The position numbers and the translations under genes were made by a program. A stretch of 64,000 bases of DNA from Acanthaster planci. Its lineage: Eukaryota; Echinodermata; Asteroidea; Valvatida; Acanthasteridae. Within the stretch, counting starts at the first letter, position 1, and each line of letters begins with the position of its first letter. Shown here piece by piece: positions 49,401 through 55,945 of the stretch. Where the stretch lies: the NCBI RefSeq assembly GCF_001949145.1, contig NW_019091375.1, positions 1,398,516-1,462,515 on the forward strand. Direction: 5' to 3'. The notes below the pieces were generated by a model. The model searched no databases. It was not told the DNA's origin and worked only from the letters and a program-made list of their open reading frames with translations.

Positions 49401-52400
49401 TCAAACAATTAAGAGTCAGGGAGGTCTTTCGTGTCTCGGTCTAGTGCGCACATTGTCAGCAATCAATAAAAATCGGCAATCAAAACGTGGCACTGTGTCT
49501 TAATCCTTCCTCTCTGCAAACCTTCGCATTACTTCGCCAATGTGCCACGACCCTGCTCTCCAACCAGGTCAAATTTTCCCAAGGTATCGGGCTATTATGC
49601 CCAAAACTCATTACTTGCCCTGGAAAGCCCCAATCACAAAGTTATTTGTTCTTGCACCCCGTTTACCTTAAATTGTTTCGTCTGCGGGCATGTGTGCGTG
49701 AAGCCCCGGGCTTTCATGACAAAACAGAAGAAGGCAAACGAGTCGACGGAAGAACCTGGAAGTTTACACAAACATTAAACGGGTCCCGCAGCCAAACAGC
49801 GTTTAGTGTGTAAATACGAAGACGGGAGCCGTGTCGAGCAATATTGACTCTGACAGTCATGCGAAGAAAAATCTCTCTTATTATCGCACCCCCGTTGTTG
49901 ACACGGGTCTGTTTGACTGACTTCTAAAATATCGGGGGCAGTGGGCATTACTTAAATACTAGTAGAAGAAAAAAAACGCGCTGTTATTGACGTGTTCGCA
50001 GGTTCGGCGCGGCAACCACTGTTTCCCAACTTCAAGTTCTAAGAAACCTTTTTTTCTCTTCCCGGCGCAAAAACAACTTTTCAGAGCCACCAGGCTCTTC
50101 GAAAACATATTTTAGATCGCACAAACAGCACTGACCCATCTTTCTCATAATTCAATCACACAATTTCCTTCGCACAAGAAATTTGGTAATTTTCGCACCT
50201 CAAATTCAACGACCTATTTCTTTTTTTCAACAAACATCGCCGTCCAATTCCCATCGCAATTCATGGAGTGCCGGGTATTGGCTTCAAAGTGTGAATTTTC
50301 CGCGCTTCGGGCTGAATTTCAGAGGTGCGTGCGCCGGTGCTCTATTGTACAGCGCGCGCACAATGGAACAACTCTCAGGGTCATGTCTGCGAGCCACGAA
50401 GATTATACGACCGTGCCGCGAAGAAATTAGACTCATTTTGAAGGTATCTCGGTCCAAGATCTCGCCAGTCAACGGTCAAATTATACAGCTACAAACCTCT
50501 ATGGTCAAATAAAGCGGTGACCATGTGAACTGTTAATTTCCACTGCGATTCGATTTGTACAGCTGCGACCTTCGCTGGCAATGCGAGACGATGGCACAAG
50601 ATGCCTTTGTGTAGAAGCATTTTTGATCAAATTTGAGGACGGAGACAGAGCATGCCACATCGGTTATGCTGAGGAATGATGCTCATGTATACTGTGTTGA
50701 TTGTCACTTCCTTGAAATATTCTCGGTGTTAAAGATTTAAAGCACTTCCTTACACCCACCTAAAACTGAATTGCGAATTTTGAACTTTCAGCGCTCCCAA
50801 CTCCCCCAAGTTTTTTTTTAATTGTTCCAGCCCCTTCTGCTCAGAATGTCTTATAAGTGATAGTTTAACACGCTTGTATGACCAAGGAAAGGCACGTTTG
50901 CAGTGTCAAAATTCATTTCGTGTTTCAGTTTACTTCCAAGTGGGAAATAAGAATGTTGCTCCGTGAAAGAAATTCTCGATCATTTTCAGGCCGTTGCAAT
51001 CTCATCTACGACTATGAAATGCTCCGATGACATACAAGCGTGGCTGAAATACCATTGTCAATCAAATCGGCGTGTTCCGGCCACGCATTCTCGATGGTTT
51101 TAAAGGCTTCAAGGGCCTATAATCGCCCGCACCCCCCCCCACCAACTGTTCTAACACCTGGTTGCATACCTCCACAGGCAACACAAGATAAAAAAAAATC
51201 TCGCACAGTGCTGGAGACCCTAAAATGTCACATGAGGTCGTTACAGACTGGGTTACCAATTGATCACGGCTGGTTTTGAAGGCGCTGTGCAAGCAGCATG
51301 TTTGAAATTCATAACACCGTCATCACATTTGCATGCAGCGGGAGATGGGTGTACTATTTTGACCCCGCAGATGCGCAGATGTCTTCCAACTTTATTTTCC
51401 TGCGCCAGCGAGAAGAGCTCAGCGCGCTGACAATCTTCACAGGGTGTATGCATCTGCGATGCCAGGGGTTTATCCTGCCGTTCTCTCTGTACATGTACCC
51501 CGAACGTTTGTGCATTTCAGTCAGGGTTACTGACTGACTTGTCAGAAGAGTAAGTTGAAACCTGTGTAAAATTCTTCACGAGAGCTCGGAAGATGCGTTC
51601 AGAGCTCAGGGAAACAGTTATATCCACAGACATCACACCCTGTGCACAAACCCTGTGAGACTGCTCTGACAAATTTCATTTTCTTAGTAACTTCTTCGAT
51701 GTATTCCCTGCAAAATTTGATTATTTAAGACATGCTATCACTCTCTGATGGCTGATACTATATCCACTATATGGAACAATGAGTGACGTCATGGAACTCC
51801 TCCCCAGAGATGAAAGTTGAAAATTTGGCAAGTTGGGCTGATCCATCCAGGTAGGTCCTACATTTTGGTTATGCAGGTTGAATTTGGAATGTCCAAGAGT
51901 TTTCATCGCCGAGTTTCAGACTCAGTAAAATAGTATAATGATCTTAGTCACAGATTCCAGAAAGCATAAACAAGCCCGGGTCGATCACAAAACGAGGAAT
52001 TTGCCAACAGAAAATAACGTTCACTTGACAGTCAAATTATTGAGTCGCGGACATGGTCTAATATGATGTCGACATTAACTCAAGCAGGGAAAACACAACC
52101 GAGGAGCTTACCTTCTCGCACAGGGATCGACACGGCGGCCTGGGATCGTCTCGTTTCCTTCGAGGACACTCGGGAAAAAGGGAAACGCAGAGGAAAACCC
52201 GGATGTAGGGGGAGCAGCCGGACTCGATCAGGGAGCGGTAGTTCTGCACCTCCTGCCGCACCAGCTTCTGGTTGGAGTGGCCGAACACGTTGGGCAGGGC
52301 GGTGCGGTTGTACGGCAGCCCGACCCCCGTGCACACGTTCTCCTTGATGCGGCCGCAGTCCCGGCCCTTGGGCTTCTTCCGTATCCGGACCCTCTCGCCC

Positions 52401-52516
52401 CGGTCGCGGTCCCGGTCGCGGCCCCGATCTCTCCCTCTCCCGCGCCCGGCTGATGCCAGCCACATCACCTCAGCCGACAACAGCAGGCACAGGATCAGAA
52501 CGCACGCCGGTCTCAT
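13301..52516 (-). CDS. Secreted Frizzled-CRD / Kunitz / six-Ig / DYC-module protein (complete, 16 exons)
   Basis: Joined exons: 52516-52112, 30230-30095, 29027-28848, 27431-27221, 26779-26640, 25319-25181, 24786-24662, 24304-24163, 22973-22810, 21110-20986, 20013-19848, 19690-19403, 17978-17700, 15474-15333, 14368-14192, 13496-13301. All introns have GT/AG ends and matching phases; the total is 3015 nt, 1004 residues plus TGA. Order: signal peptide (~1-23), Arg/Asp-rich segment (24-52), Frizzled-type cysteine-rich domain (54-172, ten Cys), Kunitz domain (183-233), Thr-rich linker, six Ig domains (~268-357, 358-445, 446-547, 548-644, 645-740, 741-833), C-terminal DYC modules (834-1004). No membrane segment follows the signal peptide, so it should be secreted. 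Known family roles suggest Wnt-type ligand binding, serine-protease inhibition and matrix contacts; which of these it performs is inference. I know no named protein with this order. Confidence 0.88.
13557..13693. mobile_element. GTAGCTAGG-type short repeat in intron 15
   Basis: It begins CCAGTGCCGTAGCTAGGTTT and ends TATACGCCACTGG, inverted ends around a G/C-run-rich core (GGGGGGCACC, GGGGGGGGG). A related element runs to 16295 (AATCCTAGCTACACCACTGG) in intron 13. CCAGTGGCGTAGCTAGG-like ends are, to my knowledge, common in animal repeats. Confidence 0.6.
14192..14368 (-). CDS. Exon 15: second C-terminal DYC module
   Basis: Residues 881-940: LQLACALAGTENHSEYNY, then FDAGHMDTWYMRDEDGDGR and DDYCR. 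The acidic DEDGDGRDD loop (929-937) looks able to bind calcium. It ends at the same place as exon 14, in phase 2 inside the Arg of DYCR, which points to exon duplication. Acceptor CCTTACACAG, donor TGCAG|GTGGGC. Confidence 0.85.
15333..15474 (-). CDS. Exon 14: first C-terminal DYC module
   Basis: Residues 834-881, from KLQAIPCDGDQRP to FRGWVDVTGQGAANDYCR. The end WVDVTGxGxxxDYC resembles the metal-loop part of VCBS/FG-GAP-type repeats (aromatic, D, then G.G...D), but the Cys and the following Arg are a local signature. Phase 1 in after CATTTTCTAG, phase 2 out inside the Arg codon (TGTCG|GTAAAG). Confidence 0.85.
15935..16440. repeat. Partial MITE-B-related copy, interrupted
   Basis: ACCAGATTGTATTCAAATGG, AAAGGCTTATTTGG and AGTCTCCACCCTTGGTCAAT parallel 18397-18475 closely. 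After the 16065-16295 insertion the match to about 18540-18610 resumes. Confidence 0.6.
16065..16295. mobile_element. GTAGCTAGG-type short repeat inserted in a MITE-B-related copy
   Basis: It shares the G/C-run-rich core style (GGTGCCCCCTCCCCC, GGGCCCCCCACTAG) and the end AATCCTAGCTACACCACTGG with 13557-13693. The flanking MITE-B-related sequence resumes after it near 16360 (ATACCAGATTGGTTCATAAC), matching 18546-18565, so this element interrupts that copy. Confidence 0.55.
16529..16782. mobile_element. MITE-A copy 2 in intron 13
   Basis: Arms GGGTCATCCCACGAAGTTCG and CGAACTTCATGGAATGACTC, with the same core as 10314-10544 plus about 20 extra bases near 16590-16650 (AATAAACATCTTTTTTCC, AAATCTAGG). 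The two copies are similar enough to suggest one family active fairly recently. Confidence 0.88.
17700..17978 (-). CDS. Exon 13: complete Ig6
   Basis: Residues 741-833, a second undivided Ig exon, phase 1-1. Cys765 (NLFCAASGEPKP), Trp777 (EVTWFFNDKP), then MTSQHEGKYGCLLNNEF (Cys814), with three N-glycosylation motifs (NTT, NVT, NIS). Donor CGAA|GTGAGT. Confidence 0.92.
18066..18439. mobile_element. Palindromic MITE-B, copy 2 in intron 12
   Basis: Outer ends GAGCCTTCTGTGAGTTAC and GCAAAAGGCTTATTT; inner arms CTGTACCTCGTGATTCGGGG plus CAAGCTTTTGC and GCAAAAGCTTGCCCCGAATC plus ACGAGGTA are near-perfect inverses. The central spacer is in the opposite orientation to copy 1. Confidence 0.82.
19403..19690 (-). 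CDS. Exon 12: complete Ig5
   Basis: Residues 645-740, a whole I-set-like Ig domain in one phase 1-1 exon. Cys671 (VRMSCQASGDPAP), Trp683 (QVAWFLQD), then LNLRDSGTYSCVAANVNG (Cys722). Acceptor CTTATCACAG, donor GTTG|GTAAGA. Confidence 0.93.
19848..20013 (-). CDS. Exon 11: second half of Ig4
   Basis: Residues 590-644, from NISMPFDIYPRFSIDS to FVYHCEIANEAGAIAASAK (Cys626). Phase 0 in after CATTCCGATTCAG, phase 1 out at CATAG|GTGAGT. Confidence 0.88.
20300..20560 (+). repeat. Dispersed repeat with GCAATGGAGGCTCCT motif, copy 2
   Basis: GAGGGCGCAATTTTCCTGGC plus AATGGAGGCTCCTCTGGTAG and AACTATGAAATGCACGCG match 63590-63665 in the same order. It lies in the intron between exons 10 and 11. Confidence 0.6.
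20986..21110 (-). CDS. Exon 10: first half of Ig4
   Basis: Residues 548-589: VPPRWNEKPISKTVTEGDD, Cys571 (VTLRCDARGTEP), Trp583 (NVTWRIENGE). Phase 1 in after TTTGCCTCCAG, phase 0 out at GGCGAG|GTAGGC. This is the only Ig half here that ends in phase 0 rather than phase 2. Confidence 0.88.
21920..22195. repeat. Repeat with GGATCC-containing ends in intron 9
   Basis: GGCTGGATCCAGG on the left and GTTCTGGATCCGC on the right flank a C-run-rich core with AAAAGGAGCCATTTTTAAAA. A similar AAAAGGAGCCATTTTGAAAA and C-rich core occurs at 61430-61555. The boundaries are uncertain. Confidence 0.4.
22810..22973 (-). CDS. Exon 9: second half of Ig3
   Basis: Residues 493-547, with LTLSDLQPNDTSEYRCVTQG (Cys529) and closing strand SVFSLMVNG. 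Phase 2 in after TTACCCCACCAG, phase 1 out at AAACG|GTACGT. NDT and NES are glycosylation motifs. Confidence 0.87.
24163..24304 (-). CDS. Exon 8: first half of Ig3
   Basis: Residues 446-493: VPLTLYQPPTRNMTGNLGEA, Cys470 (VTWSCAASGFPLP), Trp482 (SIHWERIGGDLPEDR). Phase 1 in after CGCTATGCAG, phase 2 out at GACAG|GTATAA. Confidence 0.88.
24662..24786 (-). CDS. Exon 7: second half of Ig2
   Basis: Residues 404-445, with ASTSDAGIYYCKATNSLG (Cys426) and closing strand TTQMVHVRVLG. Phase 2 in after TACTGCTGAAG, phase 1 out at GCTCG|GTAAGT. The polypyrimidine tract of the acceptor is weak, but phase and domain continuity fix it. Confidence 0.86.
24842..24964. mobile_element. Foldback element MITE-F, copy 1 in intron 6
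   Basis: TAGAGGCTTTGCGTGGTAGC plus CATCTT is inverted at ATGGCAGCCATGAAAACCAT plus CTA. It aligns with 27766-27864, including GGGCAGTTCTTTTGTT and GGAACAAAAGCATGGCCTG. Confidence 0.65.
25181..25319 (-). CDS. Exon 6: first half of Ig2
   Basis: Residues 358-404: ARPQITQMPLNMTLNRGDPF, then Cys381 (FELICQATGSPQP) and Trp393 (RVTWERKDGK). Phase 1 in after CTCCTTGAAG, phase 2 out at ATGAG|GTGAAA. I-set-like. NMT is an N-glycosylation site. Confidence 0.88.
25389..25445. mobile_element. Short palindrome with AACCCTAACAGTCCTCAATCC arms
   Basis: AACCCTAACAGTCCTCAATC is followed after a short loop by GGACTGAGGACTGTTAAGGTT, a near-perfect hairpin in intron 5. Related ends occur at 2075-2152. Confidence 0.65.
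25688..26204. mobile_element. MITE-G with an internal 10-bp minisatellite
   Basis: The left end GTGTTGTATTCCAGCGGCAT plus CACAAGTCC is inverted at the right end (GGACTTGTGATGGACTCAAA plus TACAATATT). A shorter copy at 27993-28222 has the same ends and the core words CAGTCTTAAGC, ATTCAAATGAGCTG and GACAAAAGCATTC, but only a couple of CAAGTCC units. The element lies in intron 5. Confidence 0.8.
25711..26050 (+). repeat. 10-bp minisatellite, 34 units without indels
   Basis: Thirty-four consecutive units of GTCCCTGCAA and variants (GTCCATGCAA, GTCCCTGTAA, GTCCCCGCAA, GTCCCCGTAA, GTCCCGGCAA) in exact 10-bp register. Because the unit has no stop in most frames, it produces long spurious open frames on both strands (for example 25637-26059 and 25677-26126). 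Confidence 0.97.
26640..26779 (-). CDS. Exon 5: second half of Ig1
   Basis: Residues 311-357, with the Ig signature LTSQDSGFYQCMAENDAG (Cys339) and closing strand ASAKITVMG. Phase 2 in after GACCATCAG, phase 1 out at ATGG|GTAAGG. Translating past the donor gives unrelated sequence. Confidence 0.9.
27221..27431 (-). CDS. Exon 4: Thr-rich linker and first half of Ig1
   Basis: Residues 241-311. A Thr-rich linker (TTTVAGTTTTITV, possible O-glycosylation) leads into an Ig strand pattern with Cys290 (GVTLKCHAEG) and Trp300 (EYTWSRVDG). Phase 1 in (ATATTCAG|AT), phase 2 out (CAAAA|GTGAGC). Confidence 0.88.
27766..27864. mobile_element. Foldback element MITE-F, copy 2 in intron 3
   Basis: TAGAGGCTTTGCATGGCAGC plus CATCTT and its inverse AAGATGGGGGCCATGCAAAC plus CCTCTA form 26-bp arms with few mismatches around a 47-bp loop. 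Confidence 0.75.
27993..28222. mobile_element. MITE-G copy 2, unexpanded, in intron 3
   Basis: AGTGTTGCATTTGAATGCAT plus CACAAGTCC and GGACTTGTGATGGACTCGAG plus TACAATAC are inverted ends. The internal CAAGTCC region has about two units only. Confidence 0.75.
28848..29027 (-). CDS. Exon 3: Kunitz/BPTI domain
   Basis: Residues 181-240, a symmetrical phase 1-1 exon carrying one domain. All six Kunitz cysteines are present (183, 192, 208, 216, 229, 233) with canonical spacing and the FTYGGCFGNQNRF signature. The residue after the second cysteine (P1) is Arg193, with Thr at P1' where Ala or Gly is common; Arg at P1 is typical of inhibitors of trypsin-like proteases. Acceptor TTTCCTCAG, donor GAGACAG|GTGATA. 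Confidence 0.93.
30095..30230 (-). CDS. Exon 2: end of Frizzled CRD
   Basis: Residues 136-180, after CTTTTTTTGCAG. It continues the CRD exactly as the family requires (RSLCEK|ARRDCESTLNDHGFAWP, then AELACENLP), supplying cysteines 8-10 at 140, 157 and 172. Phase 0 in, phase 1 out (GGCCAG|GTAACA). The fit across a 22-kb gap is strong evidence that no coding exon lies between. Confidence 0.92.
33859..34045 (+). repeat. Minisatellite, ~32-bp unit, six copies
   Basis: The unit is TTTTTGCAAGTCCAAGTCAA plus GTCACAAGTCAG, repeated six times with small variants (TTTTGCTAGTCC, TTTTGCTGGTCC). The CAAGTCC word is shared with MITE-G, and the nearby 33095-33125 (CAGTCCATCACAAGGCCATC) resembles MITE-G ends. 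Confidence 0.9.
36122..36215 (-). mobile_element. tRNA-like SINE head
   Basis: On the - strand ATGGCTCAGTGGTGGGAAGG matches a pol III A box and CTGGGGTTCGAGTCCCGCC a B box about 50 nt later. I could not see a complete tRNA cloverleaf, so a SINE remnant is more likely than a working tRNA. Confidence 0.5.
45199..45559. mobile_element. Palindromic MITE-B, copy 3 in intron 1
   Basis: Ends AAGCCTTCTGCGAGTTAAAT and CAAATGCTTATT. Inner arms CTATACCTCGTGATCCGGGA plus CAAGCTTTTGC and GTGAAAGCTTGCTCCAAATC plus ACGAGGT are more diverged than in copy 2. It shares the spacer AAGGAACCAGTCCATTCC. Confidence 0.8.
46831..47090. mobile_element. Inverted-repeat element with GGGCCCAATTTCAT ends
   Basis: GACCTGGGCCCAATTTCATG on the left is matched in inverse by CGTGAAATTGGGCTCAGGTC on the right. 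The core holds many TTACGG / CCGTAAGC words, so the molecule can fold repeatedly on itself. I recall elements with these ends as common in echinoderm and hemichordate DNA. Confidence 0.75.
52112..52516 (-). CDS. Exon 1: signal peptide, basic RG/RD stretch, first two thirds of Frizzled CRD
   Basis: Residues 1-135. The start is the ATG at 52516-52514 (MRPACVLILCLLLSA...), with A at -3; the longer open frame upstream begins only at a TTG codon. The hydrophobic core is at 5-21. Then comes GRGRGRDRGRDRDRDRGERV, very basic and mixed with Asp. Frizzled-type cysteines are at 54, 62, 101, 110, 117, 129 and 133, with the family-like GLPYNRTALPNVFGH and SGCSPYIRVFLCVSLFPEC. It ends in phase 0 at GAGAAG|GTAAGC. 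The exon is markedly GC- and CpG-rich, so its other frames are open on both strands; those are shadows. Confidence 0.92.
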
Positions 52517-55500
52517 CCTTCGACCACCGATGCTCAAAACTCAACAAAATTACGAGTCCTCGAACGGCCAAATGCGGCAATTACAGGGGATTCGCTCCAG
52601 CAAACGGTTTTAATGGTCTAGAGTTAAATCACCGTAAACGGCAAACCAGGAACTCTCTTTTTCCCGATGAGAACGCTGGTAATGAAAGGCTTTTGGCAGA
52701 GTGATTGAGCAGGCGCCCGATCTCTCTGACGCGGTGGCAGCAATTGAATTTGAAGCCGACAGCGGCTGTATCTCTCTGCAGCGTATAGACACAGGTGTAC
52801 ATGTACATACGCGGTACGCTTTGGTGATTTGCGCTCTGACAACAGTGACGACTCTTGCCAGAATAACCAGGTATATATCCAGGCCTTGCCTTTGAGCAAG
52901 AAGGAGAGTCCATTATCCTGGAGGGGTGGTCCACTGTACAGTCTGAAAAAGTAGGCCCACGTGAAAAAGACTGCCGCAAAATATACTCTGTGGTGGAATA
53001 AGTATTGCGTGGGTAGTGGGCTGTCTAACTGGTGAAATTGCATTGGCCGCAGGTGAGACAATAAAGGTATACACAAGGAAGACTAGCGCGCGTGCAATCT
53101 GTCCAAATAGTCAGCTTTCCTCTTGAGAAAAGACTATCGCGGGAGAACAGCCTGAACTCAGACGCCAACGTTAACATCCCCATCGACAATTTCTTACTTT
53201 GGGAGTTTCATTTTGCAGTAATGTAGGTAGCATATTCTGAAATCGTGTCTGGATTAGGTTGCCTTATAATGAATGTACGGCGAGTTTAAAGTCAAATTGA
53301 AAGATGGGTGGTCTTGGCCTATGTATATGTTGACGCTCGCCTGTGTCGGACCCACGGAGTTCGTTAAACAATTATTGATGACACTAAGTAGTTGGCAAGA
53401 TCAACAAATGTTTCCCTTCTGAAGTCTGAACACCATCCAAGCCTCAGGGGATGTTTACTTGGAAACAGTCTAAAAAGAAACTTCAATCTATCGAGTCTAA
53501 AACAAGCCGTATACTTCGAAGGGCCTGGTGTTGGCTATCGCATCTCCAATCACTCTTAAGTTTTGACACACTATCATCACATCGCAAAGAACTTGCACCG
53601 CGTAATTTATTGAGCCACTGTCCTTTTCTTGCGGCGTCGCCGTGGGTTGAATTTTCCTTTCAAAACCTGGCAAATTTACAGCGTGTGAACCAAGCCAAAT
53701 TGGCCTGCCTGTTGATATAGAATCCCTCAACTTCCTTGATTTAGGGACGAGGGCCTTTCCATAACAATACTGATCGGCTCTGTGATTTACTTATGCTGCG
53801 GTTTCAGACGTTAGGAGATTTATCATTTCCAAGGGGTATGTACCCGGCGGACCGTTGAGTTTCGGGATATCGCGGCTCGGCGAGGCGTATATATAAATTC
53901 AGCCTGTCGTTTGCGATTACCACGGGAGGCTGGGAGTTGAGGGCTTCTTTTCCTAAACTTTCTTGAGCGGTTTGATTTACGGGCTTGTTGACTTCAGGGC
54001 TGCCTTTTTATTTTCTCGTCGGCACCCGCGTTTAATTTTAGTTCCTTCTGACCTTGGTTTCTGGATGCCCACAAAAATGCAGAAAATTTTCAATTAAATG
54101 TGCTCGTCTGAGATCAATAAACATGAAACATCCATTTCACGATGGCTGAATTTCACTATGGTGAGCAAAAATATATCCCCTTGTTGGTGTACGACAAACG
54201 ATTTACTTTCACCCTCAGCTCGCATTTTGTGCTCTTTTTGTGTTAATTTGATACATAAATTGTACCTCAGACAGTTTGCCTTTTCAACAACGCGCAACTT
54301 GACCCTGTAACATTTGATAATGCCTCGCTGGGTAAATCACTCGCTGGCGCCTGGATACGAGACAATCTAATCGGTTCTGATTGGTCAAGAGTCTATGTGC
54401 ACGCGGCTCGCCACGCGCGCGCCAAATCCGTATAAGGAGCTTCTTTTGACAACTTGCACGAGGAATATACCATAAAATGGAAGGGGTGCTGTGAAAATGA
54501 AGTAAAATTCTAGAGCAAAATTGTTGGAAATCCATCATTTATTGACTTCTTTTGATTCCCTGACTAAAAAGGTATTAACGAATTGGAATAAATGCGCCGT
54601 CAGGAGACTAAACGCTGATGATGCCCTCGGCTGCAGCTCGCGCATATGTCGCGCCATTCTCCCTAGCCAGTCTTAAACGCACGTTCAAGACGGGTCAAGC
54701 ACATATTTTTTTATCCCCTTGTTCACAGACACCTAATACAATTTACAAGCACATTCTTCAGCTGGACGCGCGCGTGTATTTGGCAAATAGAGACATCCTA
54801 TTGGTCGAAGAGGCATGTAACGCGCGCGCACCACCTGTCCACGAGCGTTGTGCCACCGCAGTAACGGCTTCTTATTCTGGTGGTCGAATCACGCTACTGG
54901 TCGAGAGCCCGTCATGTGGCTGGTCTTAAACAATAACGTTTATAAGACCCGTTGAGTAGACATTTATCCCCTCCTTAAAAACGCAGTGGACAGCGTTACT
55001 TACAGTTTCCCTGGAGGTTGCGTGGCCCCTAAATGACCCTAGAATTGACTAGAAATCTGCCTAAGAACTCCAACCTTTCTAACGGGCAAACTATTCAGGT
55101 TTGCAAGCTACAAAATTAAATGCATTCAATATAATGACTTTCCATCTCCCTCCGTCTGCTCGAACGGCGGGTTCTGCCGCTGTCCTCGGCACAAAAACAG
55201 CAGGATAGGAATACCCAAGGGACCGGTTTAACATAAACACCGCTCTTTTTTTCCTCTGTCCTTCCTCACAATAGAGCGCAGATCGAGCGCCGGATTCGGA
55301 TGCCTTCAGCTACGCTGTCGGTTGTCATGGCAACGGACTGCAATTTGCCGAGCTGGCCCTTATTTTCTTCGCATCTCTCCTGTGTCCCCCCCCCCTCTTT
55401 CAAATGCGATCGTGATTGGATTTGGCCACCGCGGAAGACGAGGAAGTCCAACTTCGCGGGCGGACGGGGAGTACATTTTCTGCCTTGCTCGCGCAAAATG

Positions 55501-55887
55501 GAAAATGGCGGGAACTACTTTTGGGCGAGATCCGGTTGCCAGCGTTGCGTGCAATTTATCCCGGTCGCCGCAAGCAGTAAAGATTCGGACAAAAAATCCA
55601 TGTCGATCATAAGTAATCGGTCATGACGAGTGCCTTTCTCGGGGGAAGCTTAACACTATGCAGTCTATGCTTGATAGCCTACTTTAATAATCTGAGGCAT
55701 TCACGTTTAACTGTCGTTTATTATCAAATTTCAGTAAGGAAATTGGACCAGATGTGGCGTCCACACCTCACTAGCGGAAAGCAATCGATTTTGAGCCTAC
55801 AGACTTCAATTTCTCGTGAAAAATAGCATAGATGTTTTTTCTCAACAGTATGTGAAGTGAAACTAGACAGTTGAAATGTCCATATAA

Positions 55888-55945
55888 TAGTTGATCAATC
55901 AGTCGATCAATCAATCGATCAATCGGTGAGTCGATGGGTCGACGT
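55888..55945 (+). repeat. GATCAATC-type microsatellite
   Basis: About six imperfect 8-bp units (TTGATCAATCAGTCGATCAA, then TCAATCGATCAATCGG). Confidence 0.8.

Larger units (their letters stand above)
30231..52111 (-). other. First intron of the Frizzled/Kunitz/Ig gene (21.9 kb)
   Basis: It separates cysteines 7 and 8 of the Frizzled domain, phase 0. Recognisable contents: a GC-rich open frame (31573-31827, - strand), a 32-bp minisatellite (33859-34045), a tRNA-like SINE (36122-36215), a 205-codon open frame of unknown meaning (40768-41385, - strand), MITE-B copy 3 (45199-45559) and an inverted-repeat element (46831-47090). The rest, including 37-40 kb and 47.1-52.1 kb, shows no coding or structured signal that I can support. 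Confidence 0.75.

Noticed and set aside
52517-52537. Seven-residue N-terminal extension of the secreted protein
   Set aside because: It begins at TTG, not ATG. The in-frame ATG at 52516 gives a normal signal peptide.
52063-52613. Alternate-frame and opposite-strand open frames over exon 1
   Set aside because: The GC-rich exon lacks stops in several frames. The Frizzled frame has cysteines, a signal peptide and correct splice continuity; the others have nothing recognisable.
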